This document shows positions 1 to 12,123 of a stretch of DNA of 64,000 bases, piece after piece. Where the stretch lies: contig CAKJVC010000092.1 of the NCBI GenBank assembly GCA_918026815.1, positions 62,001 to 126,000 of the forward strand, given 5' to 3'. The stretch's first letter is position 1. Each line of letters starts with the position of its first letter. Below the pieces are notes generated by a model. The model saw only the letters and a program-made list of their open reading frames with translations, was not told the origin of the DNA and did no database searches. The position numbers were made by a program, and so were the translations under genes. The stretch is from Chalara sp. BL73. Its lineage: Eukaryota > Ascomycota > Leotiomycetes > Helotiales.

Positions 1-157
1 CAATATGTACCCTAGAAGTAAGAGCATCCTTAAGTATTCTTTCCTATGCAGATTAAGAATCGCTGGTCTCGAAAGTTGAAAGACTAATGCAACGCCAAAG
101 CACCAATAATTTAACACCCCAGTAATCGCGCCCGTCATGATTATCATTCATTAAGAC

Positions 158-2506
158 CTAGGTGGCCTCAAGGTGTCGAACTAGGAGCGGACTTCCGTCG
201 CGAAGGATGACACTTTCGCGCATGTGCAGCGAATCATAAAGTTGATCGCTTATTTTTGCGTTATACTGCACGTAAGCTAGCGCCTTCACCCTGCGCCGCT
301 CTCGTTCCTGTACGATAGAGTCCATTACTTTCTCCCTTATGATAGACTTTTGGTTGACCCAACCTTCAAACGACCCCAAGTGATCATTTTCAAGAATATG
401 CTTGAGTAACTGGAATGGCAAGTTCAGAAAGATTCTCGACAGAATGGATGAAGTAGAAGAATTAAGCCCTGCTTTCCCTCCTTCGTGATCGCCTGGATGA
501 TCTCCAAATTTTAGTAAGCTTAGCCGAGGATTCTGTGCAGGAGGGCGATCTTGAGGCATAGCTGGAAGCCTACGGTTATGTTGTGGATCGGGGGCCGAGA
601 TATCAAGCTGGAAACCGGCTGGAAAATGGGTACAGACGAAGTCCAAAGCACTGTGAAGTATAATATCAACAATAGGACCATATGTTGGAGATCCATCCAC
701 CTGTCCTAAACCTCTCCAATTAGGCCCAAGGCCTCCATCGAGAGCAAAGTCAAGAGCCTTTTCTATCGTGTCCCAGTTCAATAACATTGACGCAACTTCA
801 ACGCCACGCTTTAGTACGGGAGGTACTTCTAATATATGGCCAGCAGCTGCGTATCCCAGTGCCTCATCAAAACGTTCCGCATGGGTACCGAGGCTTGGTG
901 CAAGTGGATGTATATTCTTTGGTATATGTGGCATGCCGACATTAGGAGTTAAGAGTGGTCCACCGTAAAGTCTTTGCATAGCCATCCAAAATCCATCAGA
1001 GCGAAGGAAACGATCGTTCGATTCGATTAAGAGAGATTTCCCGTCAGTACGTTGAATCTGAGGATTCTGAGCTCGCATAAGGGCCTTCAATTTTGGACTG
1101 CGAGCAAGAATGAGATTGTGGCCAGGGACCCTCAGTGGACGAGCACGGTCATCTGAGTAGCGAAGTTCAAGCTCCCAATCGGCAAATTCACAATCGGAGA
1201 ATTGGCTTTGTAAGTAGAACACAAGCCCATCGTAGTGATCTACGTCGGCTGGACCTTGTATAGGATAGCTGAGCCTGGAAGGTGGAGGGATATTTGTATT
1301 GTTAGCAGGATGAGGCCTTGGCTGATAAGGATATGTACGGCCATCTTCAACGATCCCATTTCGTTCCTTTGGAACACCTGTATGAATATGTTGACTATGG
1401 AAACCGGATTCCTGCTCGTTGATGGCAGGTGACTGCGAACCATGGAAACTATGTGGTGTGGGTGGATCATAGGTGGCTGGTCGAGAGTTGTCGGTCCCGA
1501 AAGGCGTAGGGGAAGGTGAATAATTATCCATTACGCCATGTGCCACTTGACTTTGAACGTAGTTATCTAAGCCCAGACCATTGTTGATCAACTTCTCCTG
1601 TTGTTGATGCATGCTTGGTGGAGGCAGCGGTCCCATCACAGTGTACCCGTTCGGGATATGCTGTACAGGTCTTCCGTCAGAGAGAGAAGGATTCGTTCGA
1701 GAATGTGACAGAGATTGGTATGGGTGTGGAGGAACATTGCCTGCAGATACAGGAGGAGCTGGTGACGAGTTGTTGGACTCAGGATACCCACCAAATACGA
1801 GGCTTCCGGTGCTTGGATGGGCTTGGTGTATCTGGTGCCACTGCTGCTGCCCATCCAGAGTGTTTTGAGATGGAACTGAAACATGCCCTGTCGTGATATT
1901 AGGTCGAGTTTGGCTTGCGGGGACAAACGCGGGTGGCATATGAAAGGCTGACCGCGAAGTTGACGTTGAGGGATCAGAGAGATCAGCTTTGCGTTCTGGT
2001 TCTGGTTCTGCCAAAGTTGTATTAGCCACAGTGTATTGAGAGATTTGAACTCCTCGTATACCAATAGGCGCCTCCTGCATAGATAGTGTCGACTCTGCGC
2101 TTTTTGTGCCTCTCAATCCTCCAATAGCTAGAATAGTACCAGATCTAATCGAATGATACTGGTCCTTGTTGCTGCTTGTACTTGGCCCGACGGCTTCAGA
2201 ATCATGATCATCATCAGAGGAGCTATCAGCTATGACCAGGGTATCCACTGTTGTCTGAGTTTCTTGTGTAGTTGTAGTTTCGATAAGTAAAGGAGATGGC
2301 TGTGCAGCGACGATATCTACTTCCTGAACTTTTCTTGCTTCTCCTCCAAGCTCATGATGCTTTTCCTTCAGGTCAAGACGCTCGCTTGGTTTATTGTCTG
2401 GCTCGGCGGGAGCAAGTTGTTGCTTCCGCTTTCTGAGGTAAGGTAGAGGGATCGCAGGAACGACGGCCTTCTGCACGGTCTGCCTCTTCACGGCCTTCGA
2501 AGACAT
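158..2506 (-). CDS. BTB/POZ-like domain protein, 782 aa, function unknown
   Basis: A single uninterrupted frame of 782 codons starts at an ATG at 2506 (MSSKAVKRQ). The open frame extends a little upstream, but only to a GTG, so this ATG is the first usable start. Residues 1-420 are low in complexity, rich in Ser, Pro, Gln and His, with an acidic stretch near residue 96-104 (DSSSDDDHD), and look disordered. At about 425-550 there is a BTB/POZ-like fold: DYDGLVFYLQSQFSDCEF, then VPGHNLILARSPKLKALM, which fits the usual 'D(V/L)xF...VHxxILxxRSPxF' pattern. The C-terminal 230 residues are helical and end in a basic segment (QERERRRVKALAYVQ). BTB domains mediate dimerisation or bind cullin-3; nothing here identifies a partner. 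The coding strand is the same as TOR, with an 877-base gap between them. The domain call is inferred; the reading frame is secure. Confidence 0.75.
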   Translation of the reverse strand: MSSKAVKRQTVQKAVVPAIPLPYLRKRKQQLAPAEPDNKPSERLDLKEKHHELGGEARKVQEVDIVAAQPSPLLIETTTTQETQTTVDTLVIADSSSDDDHDSEAVGPSTSSNKDQYHSIRSGTILAIGGLRGTKSAESTLSMQEAPIGIRGVQISQYTVANTTLAEPEPERKADLSDPSTSTSRSAFHMPPAFVPASQTRPNITTGHVSVPSQNTLDGQQQWHQIHQAHPSTGSLVFGGYPESNNSSPAPPVSAGNVPPHPYQSLSHSRTNPSLSDGRPVQHIPNGYTVMGPLPPPSMHQQQEKLINNGLGLDNYVQSQVAHGVMDNYSPSPTPFGTDNSRPATYDPPTPHSFHGSQSPAINEQESGFHSQHIHTGVPKERNGIVEDGRTYPYQPRPHPANNTNIPPPSRLSYPIQGPADVDHYDGLVFYLQSQFSDCEFADWELELRYSDDRARPLRVPGHNLILARSPKLKALMRAQNPQIQRTDGKSLLIESNDRFLRSDGFWMAMQRLYGGPLLTPNVGMPHIPKNIHPLAPSLGTHAERFDEALGYAAAGHILEVPPVLKRGVEVASMLLNWDTIEKALDFALDGGLGPNWRGLGQVDGSPTYGPIVDIILHSALDFVCTHFPAGFQLDISAPDPQHNRRLPAMPQDRPPAQNPRLSLLKFGDHPGDHEGGKAGLNSSTSSILSRIFLNLPFQLLKHILENDHLGSFEGWVNQKSIIREKVMDSIVQERERRRVKALAYVQYNAKISDQLYDSLHMRESVILRDGSPLLVRHLEAT

Positions 2507-3383
2507 GATTCTAAGCTTCGGGTCGGCGGCGGGGAATAACAAGAGTAGACGCACTTCGCTTCGGGTTATATCTTTCTACCGCGGACGTCCCCAAGATTCA
2601 ACAACAGCCAATCGTTGGCTATGTGCATCTGGGGAGTCTTTGCTTCGGCGCCGTATCACAATCAGGCGAGACACCCTGTAAGTTCTGCAGAAGAGCGGCG
2701 AGTTGCGCGTGGAAGTTGGCGGTCAATGGAAAAAGTGAAAGTTTGACGTTCTGTGAGCACGGCCAAAGATCAAGGATTAATTGATGTTCGGACCTTTGTT
2801 TTTTTTTGGGGGGGGGGGCTTTTTTTTTTAGTAGGAGAGGGGGGGAGGGCGGACCACCCCGCAGCTGCTGTACCTTAAAACTTGGGCTCTAGAGTTGAAA
2901 TTTAACAGAAGCGTGCTGGGTGGGTTTCAACCTCAATATCAGGGATGTGTTTACTTTGCATTATATATATCACCTTCCAATATCGTGTAATGATTTTTCA
3001 AAGGACAGTTTGGATCATGCTACGATTCTCACTTTTACCTGTATTATCTTACAGAATCTGCGTGTTCTGACAAGTGTACATGATAGCCTGCCTTCCTTTA
3101 CTAATGAAAGTCACTTCATACATCTGATGGAACAAATAAGTGCCATCACGATAATGATCAAAAAAGTGTTTAGAAAGCCTGTGCAAATTGAATTCCCATT
3201 CCGCATTTGGCAACGCCGGTAATGCCACCTTGCTGTAAGAAAGATCTATATATACAAGAGTATACAACCCTATCGCTCTTCTTGGAAAACACTGTGCCCA
3301 ATGTCCTTGAAAGCATCGTTTGAAGACTAGACGCCATTGTAGGTAAAAGGCTACCATGCTATCGCGATTTCTTTAACGACAAC
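2507..3383. other. Intergenic: upstream region of the BTB gene and TOR 3' flank
   Basis: No supportable gene. The half next to 2507 should hold the promoter of the BTB-like gene and the other half the TOR 3' UTR. At about 2799-2848 there is a low-complexity block of T runs, G runs, a second T run and GGGGGAGGG; such tracts are prone to length change. Short open frames around 2920-3360 overlap each other on both strands and resemble no family. Confidence 0.6.
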
Positions 3384-6300
3384 TTACCAGAAACTGCACC
3401 AACCAATATAGTGTTGACACAGATTCTCCAATTTTGTTGCCTCGATTAGTAACTTGTCTACCTGAAGAATATAAGTCAACTCCTCGTCTGGTCTGAAGTC
3501 GTGACCCGTGAGTTTCTCCTTCACTCTATTCAGCACTTGTACTGCTCGCTCATTCTGCGTCTCAGCCATATCTGCGTCCGGAGCTCCTGTCCCTTGCACA
3601 CTGGAATTAGTTCTGGCACGGGGTCGTGACGAAGGCGGCCCGCCAGGTATAGTTGTGGGATCTTGAGCCATGAGCGCCGATGGTGGAACATCGGCTTCCA
3701 TGATCGATGGCCGTCGATTGTCGGAGGCGATGAGGGATTCGCGGCGCTCAGACCGGAAATTTGGACCAGGTGGGGAAGGGATATTATCGCCGGTCAGGCG
3801 CCAATTCAGAAGAGGATCGTGGATGAACTATCCAGAGTTTAGCTTCGTAACACCGAGGTTCTGATAATACTTACCGCCTCCAAAACAGCCATTAAAGACT
3901 CCTTATTATCGCGTAACACTCTCATGACATTCTCACAAGTGATTCTAAAACTTCCTTCAATGTTACTGACTTCCATGGCGTATGTTAGCATCCTCGTCAA
4001 ACGGAATGGCACTCTCTCTGGGTATTTCTCTCGGTGCATGGCAACCTCAAAACAGTCACCGAAATCGATATGGATAATTTTGCCTGTGATCCTATCCAAC
4101 ATCAAATTTGATGGATGTCTGTCGCCTAACCCTAGGATATAGCCAACCATAGACATCACACCAAGGGATCTCGTGTAATTCGTTCGACGCTCAAGCCATG
4201 ACTCCGAACTCTTGCTCTTCAACCACAGAACACGATAAAGATCTTGCCCAGTTGTATTGTCCAACGCATATCCGAAAACCTCCACTTTTTGCATAAGCGT
4301 AAGGTTGTCATAGTCTGGAGCCATCTGGAGCATGATACGGTGCTCGATATTTAGAAGAATCTTCCGAGATTCTCTGTACTCACGGATTAGAACATGCAAA
4401 GTATCACTGTTCGGAACCCAACCGAGAAGTCCAGAGTTCTGTGACAAAGGAATTGCAGGGTATCTTTGGATATTCAAGTGTCGTTTGTACGACTCTGAGT
4501 CGCTGGTCAGAAGTGTATTGCATAATCCAAAGAGCTGCATAACACGCTCGTCCTGTCGAATATCTTCATGGCCTTTAAGGACAAAGGCATATGCAATGCC
4601 GTCACTTCCGTTGAGACTGAGTTTTCGAGGGCGTTGCTTGGAGGAGATCACGTTGAAGGTAGTATCAAAGTTGAGAATGCGAATTATAGGCTTTCCACTT
4701 TGATAGGTACCAGGCACAGCAAGGTCCAGATCTCTAGCATGAAGGAGTTTCGGAGAGACGTATGCCAACTCCAGGTTATTCAGTTGCGGTAATTGGCGTG
4801 TAATCCGGCGGAACACCTGGTAGTAGAGGTCCCATGCTTGATTGATATCCCCGACGTCTCCAGACTCTCGGTAGGTCATACACCATTCACGGGCTTCCTG
4901 CAGGTCACGTCCGAAGGTCTGAGCGAAGGATATTTCCCGGAGAGTTTCGGGACCGTTATCCAGCATCTCATGCAAGGGAGCCAAGGCAGCAAACATGCCT
5001 TCAATATTACGATCACCAAAGTACAACCTAGAAGCCTCTTCCAACCCTTCATGCCATTGTTCGTGCCATAACACCGCCACGCGAATGAGTTCTTGGCTAA
5101 CGATATCAGCCTGCTCCACAAGACGAGAGCTGTGCTGTCGCATACTATCCATAATCTGTAGTGCTGATCTAGACCGACGAGTGTTGGGGGCCGATTTCAT
5201 TGCAACTGTTAAAGGATATACAAGAGCCTGCGGATGTGCTCTACCAACATCTGCAAGTAAATTATGAATAGATTGCCGAACACGTGTATTTGGCTGATTG
5301 ATGCGAGCAATAAGCTGGGGAATGACTTCTAGCCAGGTATCGACGCTGACAGAGGTAAAGCCTTCAGTGACAGCGGCGTTGACCTGAGGATCTCCACCGT
5401 GTGCAAACCACAAGGTTAAGAGCCGTAAAGTGTCCTGCAAGGAGCTTCCGGCAGAGAGCGAGATAGACTTAAAGAAGCCATGAACAGCAGGGACAACGTG
5501 GTCGTTGATGATGCTTGGAGGTAGAATCACTAAGTCTCTCTCTGGTCGTTGGCTGATGGCTTGAACAATCTCGAAGTTTGCTAACGCCCAGGCGTGCCAT
5601 GCTTTGTACCAATTAGGATTATATGTGGTTGCTGTTCGATAGGAGGCTAGAATATCATCGACTTGATCATGCTGCCAGTCACCTTTCTTCTGTGCAACCT
5701 GCCATTCACCCTGTTTCAGACAGCAACGAGCAAGCAACACTGTGTGATCAGCTAATGCTTTGGGCGAGAGCATTTGACTGGCAGCAGCCAGGTTTTGAGA
5801 ATATCCATTTCCGTTCGTGTTCGTAGTGCCATTCATGCCATGGTTATCGCTCAAACCATTCACCCCATGCGTTACTATTTGCGCAGCTTCGAGTCGATCA
5901 GCAAGATCCATGGTGAAAGCCTTAAGAGCCACTAAAGCCTGACTTTGTTTGCCAGCTGCCCATTGGTACTTCAGCACCGCGTAATTGACTTGTGGTGGGA
6001 TGCTCTTCATGGATCTATTATTGCCACGGTAATCTCCAGCCTCCGTGAATGGAAGCACTGCATCCAAGCTTTCTTCGCTACCTATCAACATTTTAAGGTG
6101 CTTTTCGGCAAGGCCCATTCGTCCGGATTTCCGGCATAAGTTGGCGAACTTAATACACATCTGCATATTCTCCTTCGGGGATATAACCAGGGCTCGCAAC
6201 TTTAGCATTCTTTGCCACACTTCCACATTTCGTTGACAGCCGAGAAGCCGCCTTTCCCATGTACGACGCATGGTTTCTTGTTTTGCAGGGTTGTTGTTAC

Positions 6301-9300
6301 TCTGCTTGTAGACAATAAGTTCCTCGAGTTCGGCTAGCATCTGAACGCGAACGACAACTGTGTATGCCCGATTGTACGATTCACTGACAAGAGCGCTTAG
6401 TTCAGTATCTAGTCCTTCCCGGGCTTTCTGTACATAAAGAGCTGCTTCGCGGAATTGATTTCGATGCAAAGCTAGAATAGCGCCGAAGAATGACCTATCA
6501 GGGGTGTTGGATTTCATAACGCTGAGGTAGTCATCCATCAAGTCCCACTCCCTCAAACCCCAAGCAGCAGCCGTCGCTAGAGGTGCAATGGCTCGTTTGA
6601 TATCTAGCGTAGATGTGTGCCACTTGTCTTGAGCCAAGGCAGACAAGGAGTCCCACTCGCCTAAGGCGTGGAGACATCTCATCTTACCCATGATAATGTC
6701 AAATGTGTCCGCTTGATCAGGGAACTCTTGCTCGCGTTTCTTATAAAATTCCAAAGCCTCTTCCCAACGTTCCAACTTTTCAAACCAAGTCTCTCGTAGT
6801 GTGATTCCATCTTTATAAAGCTGGGCTTTTCGTAATATTCCAATCGCAGCATCGTATTGTTGTAGTTGATTGTTGATCTGAATCAACGCTTCAACAGCTC
6901 CGCTGGTCTGATCTTGACAAAATTCCAATTCCTTATAATGCAAAGCTTTAGCCCATGCGTGACACCTACCTGCTTCACGACCAAGAACCCTGATGTCGAT
7001 TGGGAGCGCCTTATCATCATGCTCCATGAACTCAGCCAAGTTGAGCAAGATACCAAGCAGGTCTGGGGTAACATGAGGTGATCGAATGGCCGTCTCAATG
7101 TTCTGGATCAGATCGTCCTGATATGGTTCAAAGAGATCACTCCAACAGGATACGAATGCAGAATTGAACAATTCTCGTGCTAGCGGAGGATAGACACTGG
7201 CCAGATTCGCACATGACCTAAGAGCCTGATTCGGAGATTCCATAAGGACCGTAACACTGAATCTTCGCATCCACTCCTGCCAATCTTCCTTTGTTGATTT
7301 TCCAGTGGCATCCCAAGAAGCTTTCAAATGCACAGGATTTGACTCCAATTTTTTATTACTCACATCAGCAAATTGAGCCTCATCGAGTGTAGTCTGATAA
7401 GTCTTTTCGGCGTTGAGGTCTTGCGGTAGAACCTCGCCCTTCTGTAGTTTACTCGCAAGAAGCTCATAGTTCTGATGTTGAATATTGTGCGCGACGAGCA
7501 CTTTGTTGATTGTACTCACAAAGTGGAGATAGTCTTTCCCAAGCTGGAAAATTAAGGCACAGAGTGTATCGAGAGCCGCGAGTCTCAACGAACTATCGTT
7601 GCCTGCTAATACTCTCGCTAAGGGATGTATAATTCTGGAAGCAAAATCATTCAAGTTAACTTGACGCGATATCTTGCCGATGGTTTCGATCGCGGACTTT
7701 CGGATGAACGACGGCTGCTGTGGTTTCTCAAAAACACCGACAATTACTGGGATAATCAGATGCATGTATTCTTCACTGCTCGATCCAAATACAAGGAACG
7801 CATGCAAAACGCGCTCCGATGGCAAGCGTCTGGTGGAAACGTCCTTCTCTAGCACACCAAGCATGAGAGGGAGTAATCCAGCCAGATATTTTTTGAATTC
7901 TCCCTCTAACGACCGTGAGATTGCTTCTACCAGCTGCAAAATATTTGATTGCAAAGAAGGTACATTCCAGTATTCTTGAAGTACTACAACAATGTCGGGT
8001 AGGAAATTCCTAATGTGTTGTCGAACAATCGTAACCAGCAGGCTCAATTGACTGAAGTATGATTCGAGGCGATTTGAAGGAGAAGTCCGAATAACAGTCA
8101 AGAATGCGGGAATGATCTTATCGAGGAAGGACACACAATCCAAACCTAGTGTCCGGAATATATTCATGATCGCTTCGATAACCACAGCATGGTGCTGTGC
8201 AAGAGATTGATCCTTCAAAATCTGTAACAACGCATTGATAACGACTGTTGGAAAGTATTCCTTGCTTGAAGGAGTTAGTCCTGTCATCATCAGGGATATG
8301 TCTGTCATCTGATTCGATTCTAATCGCAATTGCATTTCTGGGGACTTTTCTTCAACTTGCTGGTGTTTATAAGGATCAAGAGCGCCTAGAATGCCCATAA
8401 GCTTAATTGTTTCTTGGCGTAGAGGGCCGCGCTGCGGCTCGCCTCGAATGATATTCTGCAGAATCTCAAGCAGTTGTGGATAGTCAAGATATGGTGTGAT
8501 TACGTATCCGGAGTTGCTTGCCAACTGTCCAAGAGTGCGGAGGGCAGCTTCACGTTTTGCGAGAGAGCTTTGATCCTGGAGAGCCTCGATAATAATTGGC
8601 ATGAGCTGATCAATATATGGTATCATATCCTCTCCTCCTACAGTAGCCAAGTCCCCAATTGCCTTTAGGATGGTCGCTGCCACTGCTGGATTCGTGTCAC
8701 GAGCTTTTGGAAGCAGGACAGCAATCATAGGATCGACGTATGGCTTGATTAGCTTTTGTGAATTCTGTACAAGCAAACTCAACAATTTTGCACTTTCCTC
8801 CTTATTCTTCGCGACATCGGAGAACTCCAACTCAGTAAGCATTTGTATAAGTTGCTTCCTCAAGGATGGAATAACGTATGCCGGGTTGACATGCGTTAAA
8901 CGACCAATGATTGAGATGGCAACTTCTCTGATTGCATACACTTCATCGTTGAGCGCAAAGAACAATGTGCGGATGTTCTCAGCCTTGGCAAGGTGCCTAT
9001 CGAATCGCTCATCAAGTGCTGCCAGAACTGTTCTACGAATCCCAGCATCAGGATCTGCTACTCCAACAGTAAGCAACTTCTCTATGACATCACTGACAAC
9101 CTGAATAGCGTGATAGCTAGTTTGATTAACGATGGGGTCCCGGACGTAAAGCTGACAGCATGTCAGTGCTGCTGCTTCTCTGATATCAGGGTTATCATCC
9201 TCGACATATTTAATAGCCACGTCTCGAACGAATTCATTGAGTACATGGCCGGAGAAATCAAAACTGCCCAATGTATTCAAGGCCAATTTAATCTCAACTT

Positions 9301-10860
9301 GGCGATGTTCGTATGCATTCGGATCCTTCGAGTCTTTTGGAATGATAGGGGCTGCCGCAATACTATTTGGTGTTGGCGCACCGAGTGGCTTGAAAGACTC
9401 CCCACAGAGCACTTTGCTGAGCATATCTAATAGTCTCTCTTGAATTGTAGACTTCACAGGCGGTATATAAAATGCCATATCTACCAGCGCCTGAGTGAGT
9501 TTTGGGGTAAGCTCGCAAGCAAAGATAGGATCCAGAAGTGCCTCCATATATTTGCTAAGAGTCTGCCCAACCGCTACGGCCAATCGACTGATACAATCAA
9601 AGACTGGGTCAACTGTGCCAAGGCGTCTCCTGTATACCATCAAATCATGCCTCTGTCTGGGATAGTATTTCAACTTACGATTTAAGACTCAAGCCTTCCC
9701 TAACATAGATCAACACACCATCCAGATAAGGAGCTATGGCACTCTTGACCGCGTTTGCGATGTTTCCTATGGCCATGAACGCATCATTCCGGTCCTTTTC
9801 CTTCTTAAGCATGCCAGACAAGAATACCATAAATTTATGCAGATATGACTGGGCAAATTCAGTCGGCGAGTAGTTCGCAAGTTCCGGAATCAGCATTACT
9901 ACAGTCCGACGAATCTGTGCATCCCGATGATCTTTATGCCGGAAAACGATCTCACAGACCTCCTGATAATGCTCATGCATAAACATGCCTCCTTGTTGTA
10001 GTAGCTCCCTGATAACCAGTAGAGAGCCATGAGTGTGTTCTACTGTATTCTGCCGAATACCCTGAACTGCCTCATCATAAATCTTGGTCTGCCATTGTTG
10101 CCGCATGCTCTGGTCTCGCTCTCTGATGATCTGGAAGCAGGCACTGATTGCCTCGGCAGCAGTCTGCCGGATGAGGAGTCGTTGATCGCGAAGGCCTACC
10201 CATATCTGGTCGAAAATGAGTCCAACGAATGTATACATAAGAGTTGGCGCATTGCGGCCCAGTTCCCTGAGAACGAGCACAGCACTATACCGCCTCTCTT
10301 CAACCCTGTCGGACTGTAGCCACTCTAAGGCGGTCTTGACCTCGCTTTCGACTAGTTCAGATATGAGGGCACCTCCAGGTCTGCATATTTTCCCGAGCGC
10401 TACTGCTGCTGGTTGCATAGGTACAAGGTCCTTCCCTCGCAGAACAGTTCGCAACGACTGAGTGAACCGAGTGGTCTTCTGCGCAACATCAACGCCATCG
10501 AAGTCAATAAGGGCATCCAAGGCAAGAATGCCACCCAGACGTTCTGCTGCGTCATTTCCATGGTTTATTAGGTTCGTAATTTTTGCATTGACTACATTGT
10601 AAAACTCCAAAAAACGTTCCTGAGGGTAATCTGCAATCGCATGAGCAATATAGCTGCATGCTTGACAATACACATACCTCTAGCTGTTATAACCACCAGC
10701 TCCCTTAATTCTAAAGCCGCTCTTCGTCTTGTTTCATCGCCGCTTCTATCCAGAAGTTGTATCAGCATCCTATTCTTCGTTCTGGTCGAAGTCTGTCTCA
10801 CCTTGAGCGCAGGTCGTTCACAATGCGGGATAATGCTTCAAGTGCTTGCTGTTGCGACAT
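3384..10860 (-). CDS. tor: Serine/threonine-protein kinase TOR (target of rapamycin), 2425 aa
   Basis: Central nutrient-sensing kinase of the PIKK family. Five exons (10860-10802, 10745-10678, 10630-9679, 9629-3875, 3827-3384) join in frame with four introns of 47-56 bases and canonical GT/AG ends, giving 2425 residues, the usual TOR length. The start is MSQQQALEALSRIVNDLRS. Residues 1 to about 1200 are HEAT repeats, followed by the FAT region. The FRB domain lies near 1873-1972 (ELIRVAVLWHEQWHEGLEEA onward); the Ser in EEASRLYFG (about S1893) and the Trp in AWDLYY, which bind FKBP12-rapamycin in other TORs, are present, so rapamycin sensitivity is inferred. Kinase motifs are GHEDIRQDERVMQLF, GLGDRHPSN (catalytic Asp about 2196) and HIDFGD (about 2213-2218). 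The FATC ends in the canonical LCQHYIGWCSFW. A non-conserved linker rich in Pro and Ser lies between kinase and FATC. It is divergent from rtf2 and appears intact. Confidence 0.97.
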
Positions 10861-11193
10861 TTTGCTCTGCTTTGTCGCTCACTCCAAATCAAATTAGATC
10901 TGACATCCTTCTTCGCCCATAGCAGAAGAGGTGCCAAGTATGTCGCAGGTGAAGATACTTGGTGTTGAGGATTGTAAATATAATTGAGCTGCCTTGCCCT
11001 GTTGAGCCGCGTGAATAACCAACCCGAGCACGCCTAATTAGAACTAGTACCCCCGATAAGCCGCTTATCAAGGTGCCACCAGGCAATTGGAATCATTTTT
11101 CAAACTGTTCAGGACCACAAGTCACGTCTTCTACTAATTAATTCTACTTCATACATAGCAAACAGTTGGCCTACGACCACTTGTGAGTAAACT
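10861..11193. promoter_or_regulatory. Shared divergent promoter region of tor (-) and rtf2 (+)
   Basis: The 333 bases between the two start codons must contain the 5' UTRs and promoters of both genes. I see no clear TATA box or recognised operator. Divergence from a short shared region is seen directly; co-regulation is only a possibility. Confidence 0.5.
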
Positions 11194-12123
11194 ATGGGTA
11201 ACGATGGAGGAAGTATACCAACACGAAGAGAGTTAGTGAAGAACGCGGCTCGCCAGAAGAACACCACTGAGCTTAAGGCTACTCAGCTTGAAGCCCAAAC
11301 TCATGCCTGGACTTACTGCCCTCTTTCAAACCGTCCTCTAGTCGCTCCAATCGTCTCAGATAATGCTGGGACGCTCTATAACAAAGATGCAATTCTCGAG
11401 CAACTACTACCAAAGAACAAGGCTGTCCCAGCTATTGTCACCAAGGAAAAAGAAGACATTCTACATGGCAGAGTAAAAAGTCTTCGGGATGTGGCCGAGG
11501 TCGGCTTCACTATTGCAAAGGATGGGAGATATGAGAAGCAGATATGTCCTATTACGAGCAAAGAACTAGGACCAAGCACAAAAGCAGTCTACCTTGTCCC
11601 ATGTGGACATGCATTCTCAGAAGCAGCCATCCGAGAGCTCTCCGCTGATGCATGTGTGAAATGCAACGAACCATATATCTTGGAGAACATCATACCCATA
11701 CTGCCTCTTACAAAGGAAGATATCGGAAAGCTCGCGACTCGGGCCAGAAAGCTGAAGGAAGCAGGGTTGACACATTCGTTAAAAAAGGTTCCTGGTGGCA
11801 AGAAGCGGAAAAAGAATATAGAACTAGAATCTGGTGAACCCGCAACCGTCAGCGAAGCTCGGAACGAGAACACTATCAAGGCCAAAGATGGACCGACAGA
11901 GAACGTAGAAAAGACGAATTCTGGGGCAGGAATAAAAAACTCTGTAACAGCATCTCTGACGGCGAGGGTCTTGGATGAACAAACGCAGCGAAATAAGAGA
12001 CAGAAAATGGGACTTAACGATAATCTAAAGACCCTTTTCTCCAGTGCGAGATATGATCCTCAGGCAAAAAACGGTGGGGATTTTATGACAAGAGGCTATA
12101 CGCTTCCAAAGAAAGCTCAATAG
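11194..12123 (+). CDS. rtf2: Rtf2-family protein (replication termination factor 2), 309 aa
   Basis: A single-exon frame of 309 codons. The N-terminus MGNDGGSIPTRRELVKN is the hallmark of the Rtf2 family (Pfam Rtf2, formerly DUF602). Two zinc-finger-like blocks follow: CPLSNRPL...LYNKDAILEQLL (residues about 48-75), then CPITSKELG...YLVPCGHAFSEAAIREL...CVKCNEPY (about 115-160), a C2HC2 RING/U-box-like variant. The C-terminal half is basic and disordered (PGGKKRKKN) and ends in a segment typical of the family (SSARYDPQAKNGGDFMTRGYTLP). In Schizosaccharomyces pombe, Rtf2 supports site-specific fork arrest, and family members also act in splicing and fork restart; the nuclear role here is inferred from the family. 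It shares a 333-base promoter region with tor. Confidence 0.93.
   Translation: MGNDGGSIPTRRELVKNAARQKNTTELKATQLEAQTHAWTYCPLSNRPLVAPIVSDNAGTLYNKDAILEQLLPKNKAVPAIVTKEKEDILHGRVKSLRDVAEVGFTIAKDGRYEKQICPITSKELGPSTKAVYLVPCGHAFSEAAIRELSADACVKCNEPYILENIIPILPLTKEDIGKLATRARKLKEAGLTHSLKKVPGGKKRKKNIELESGEPATVSEARNENTIKAKDGPTENVEKTNSGAGIKNSVTASLTARVLDEQTQRNKRQKMGLNDNLKTLFSSARYDPQAKNGGDFMTRGYTLPKKAQ

Noticed and set aside
2507..2554. Longer N-terminus for the BTB gene
   Set aside because: The upstream extension begins with GTG, not ATG; the first ATG in frame is at 2506.
8670..9430. Two plus-strand open frames of about 145 codons inside the TOR gene
   Set aside because: They are antisense to conserved HEAT-repeat coding sequence and show no family resemblance.
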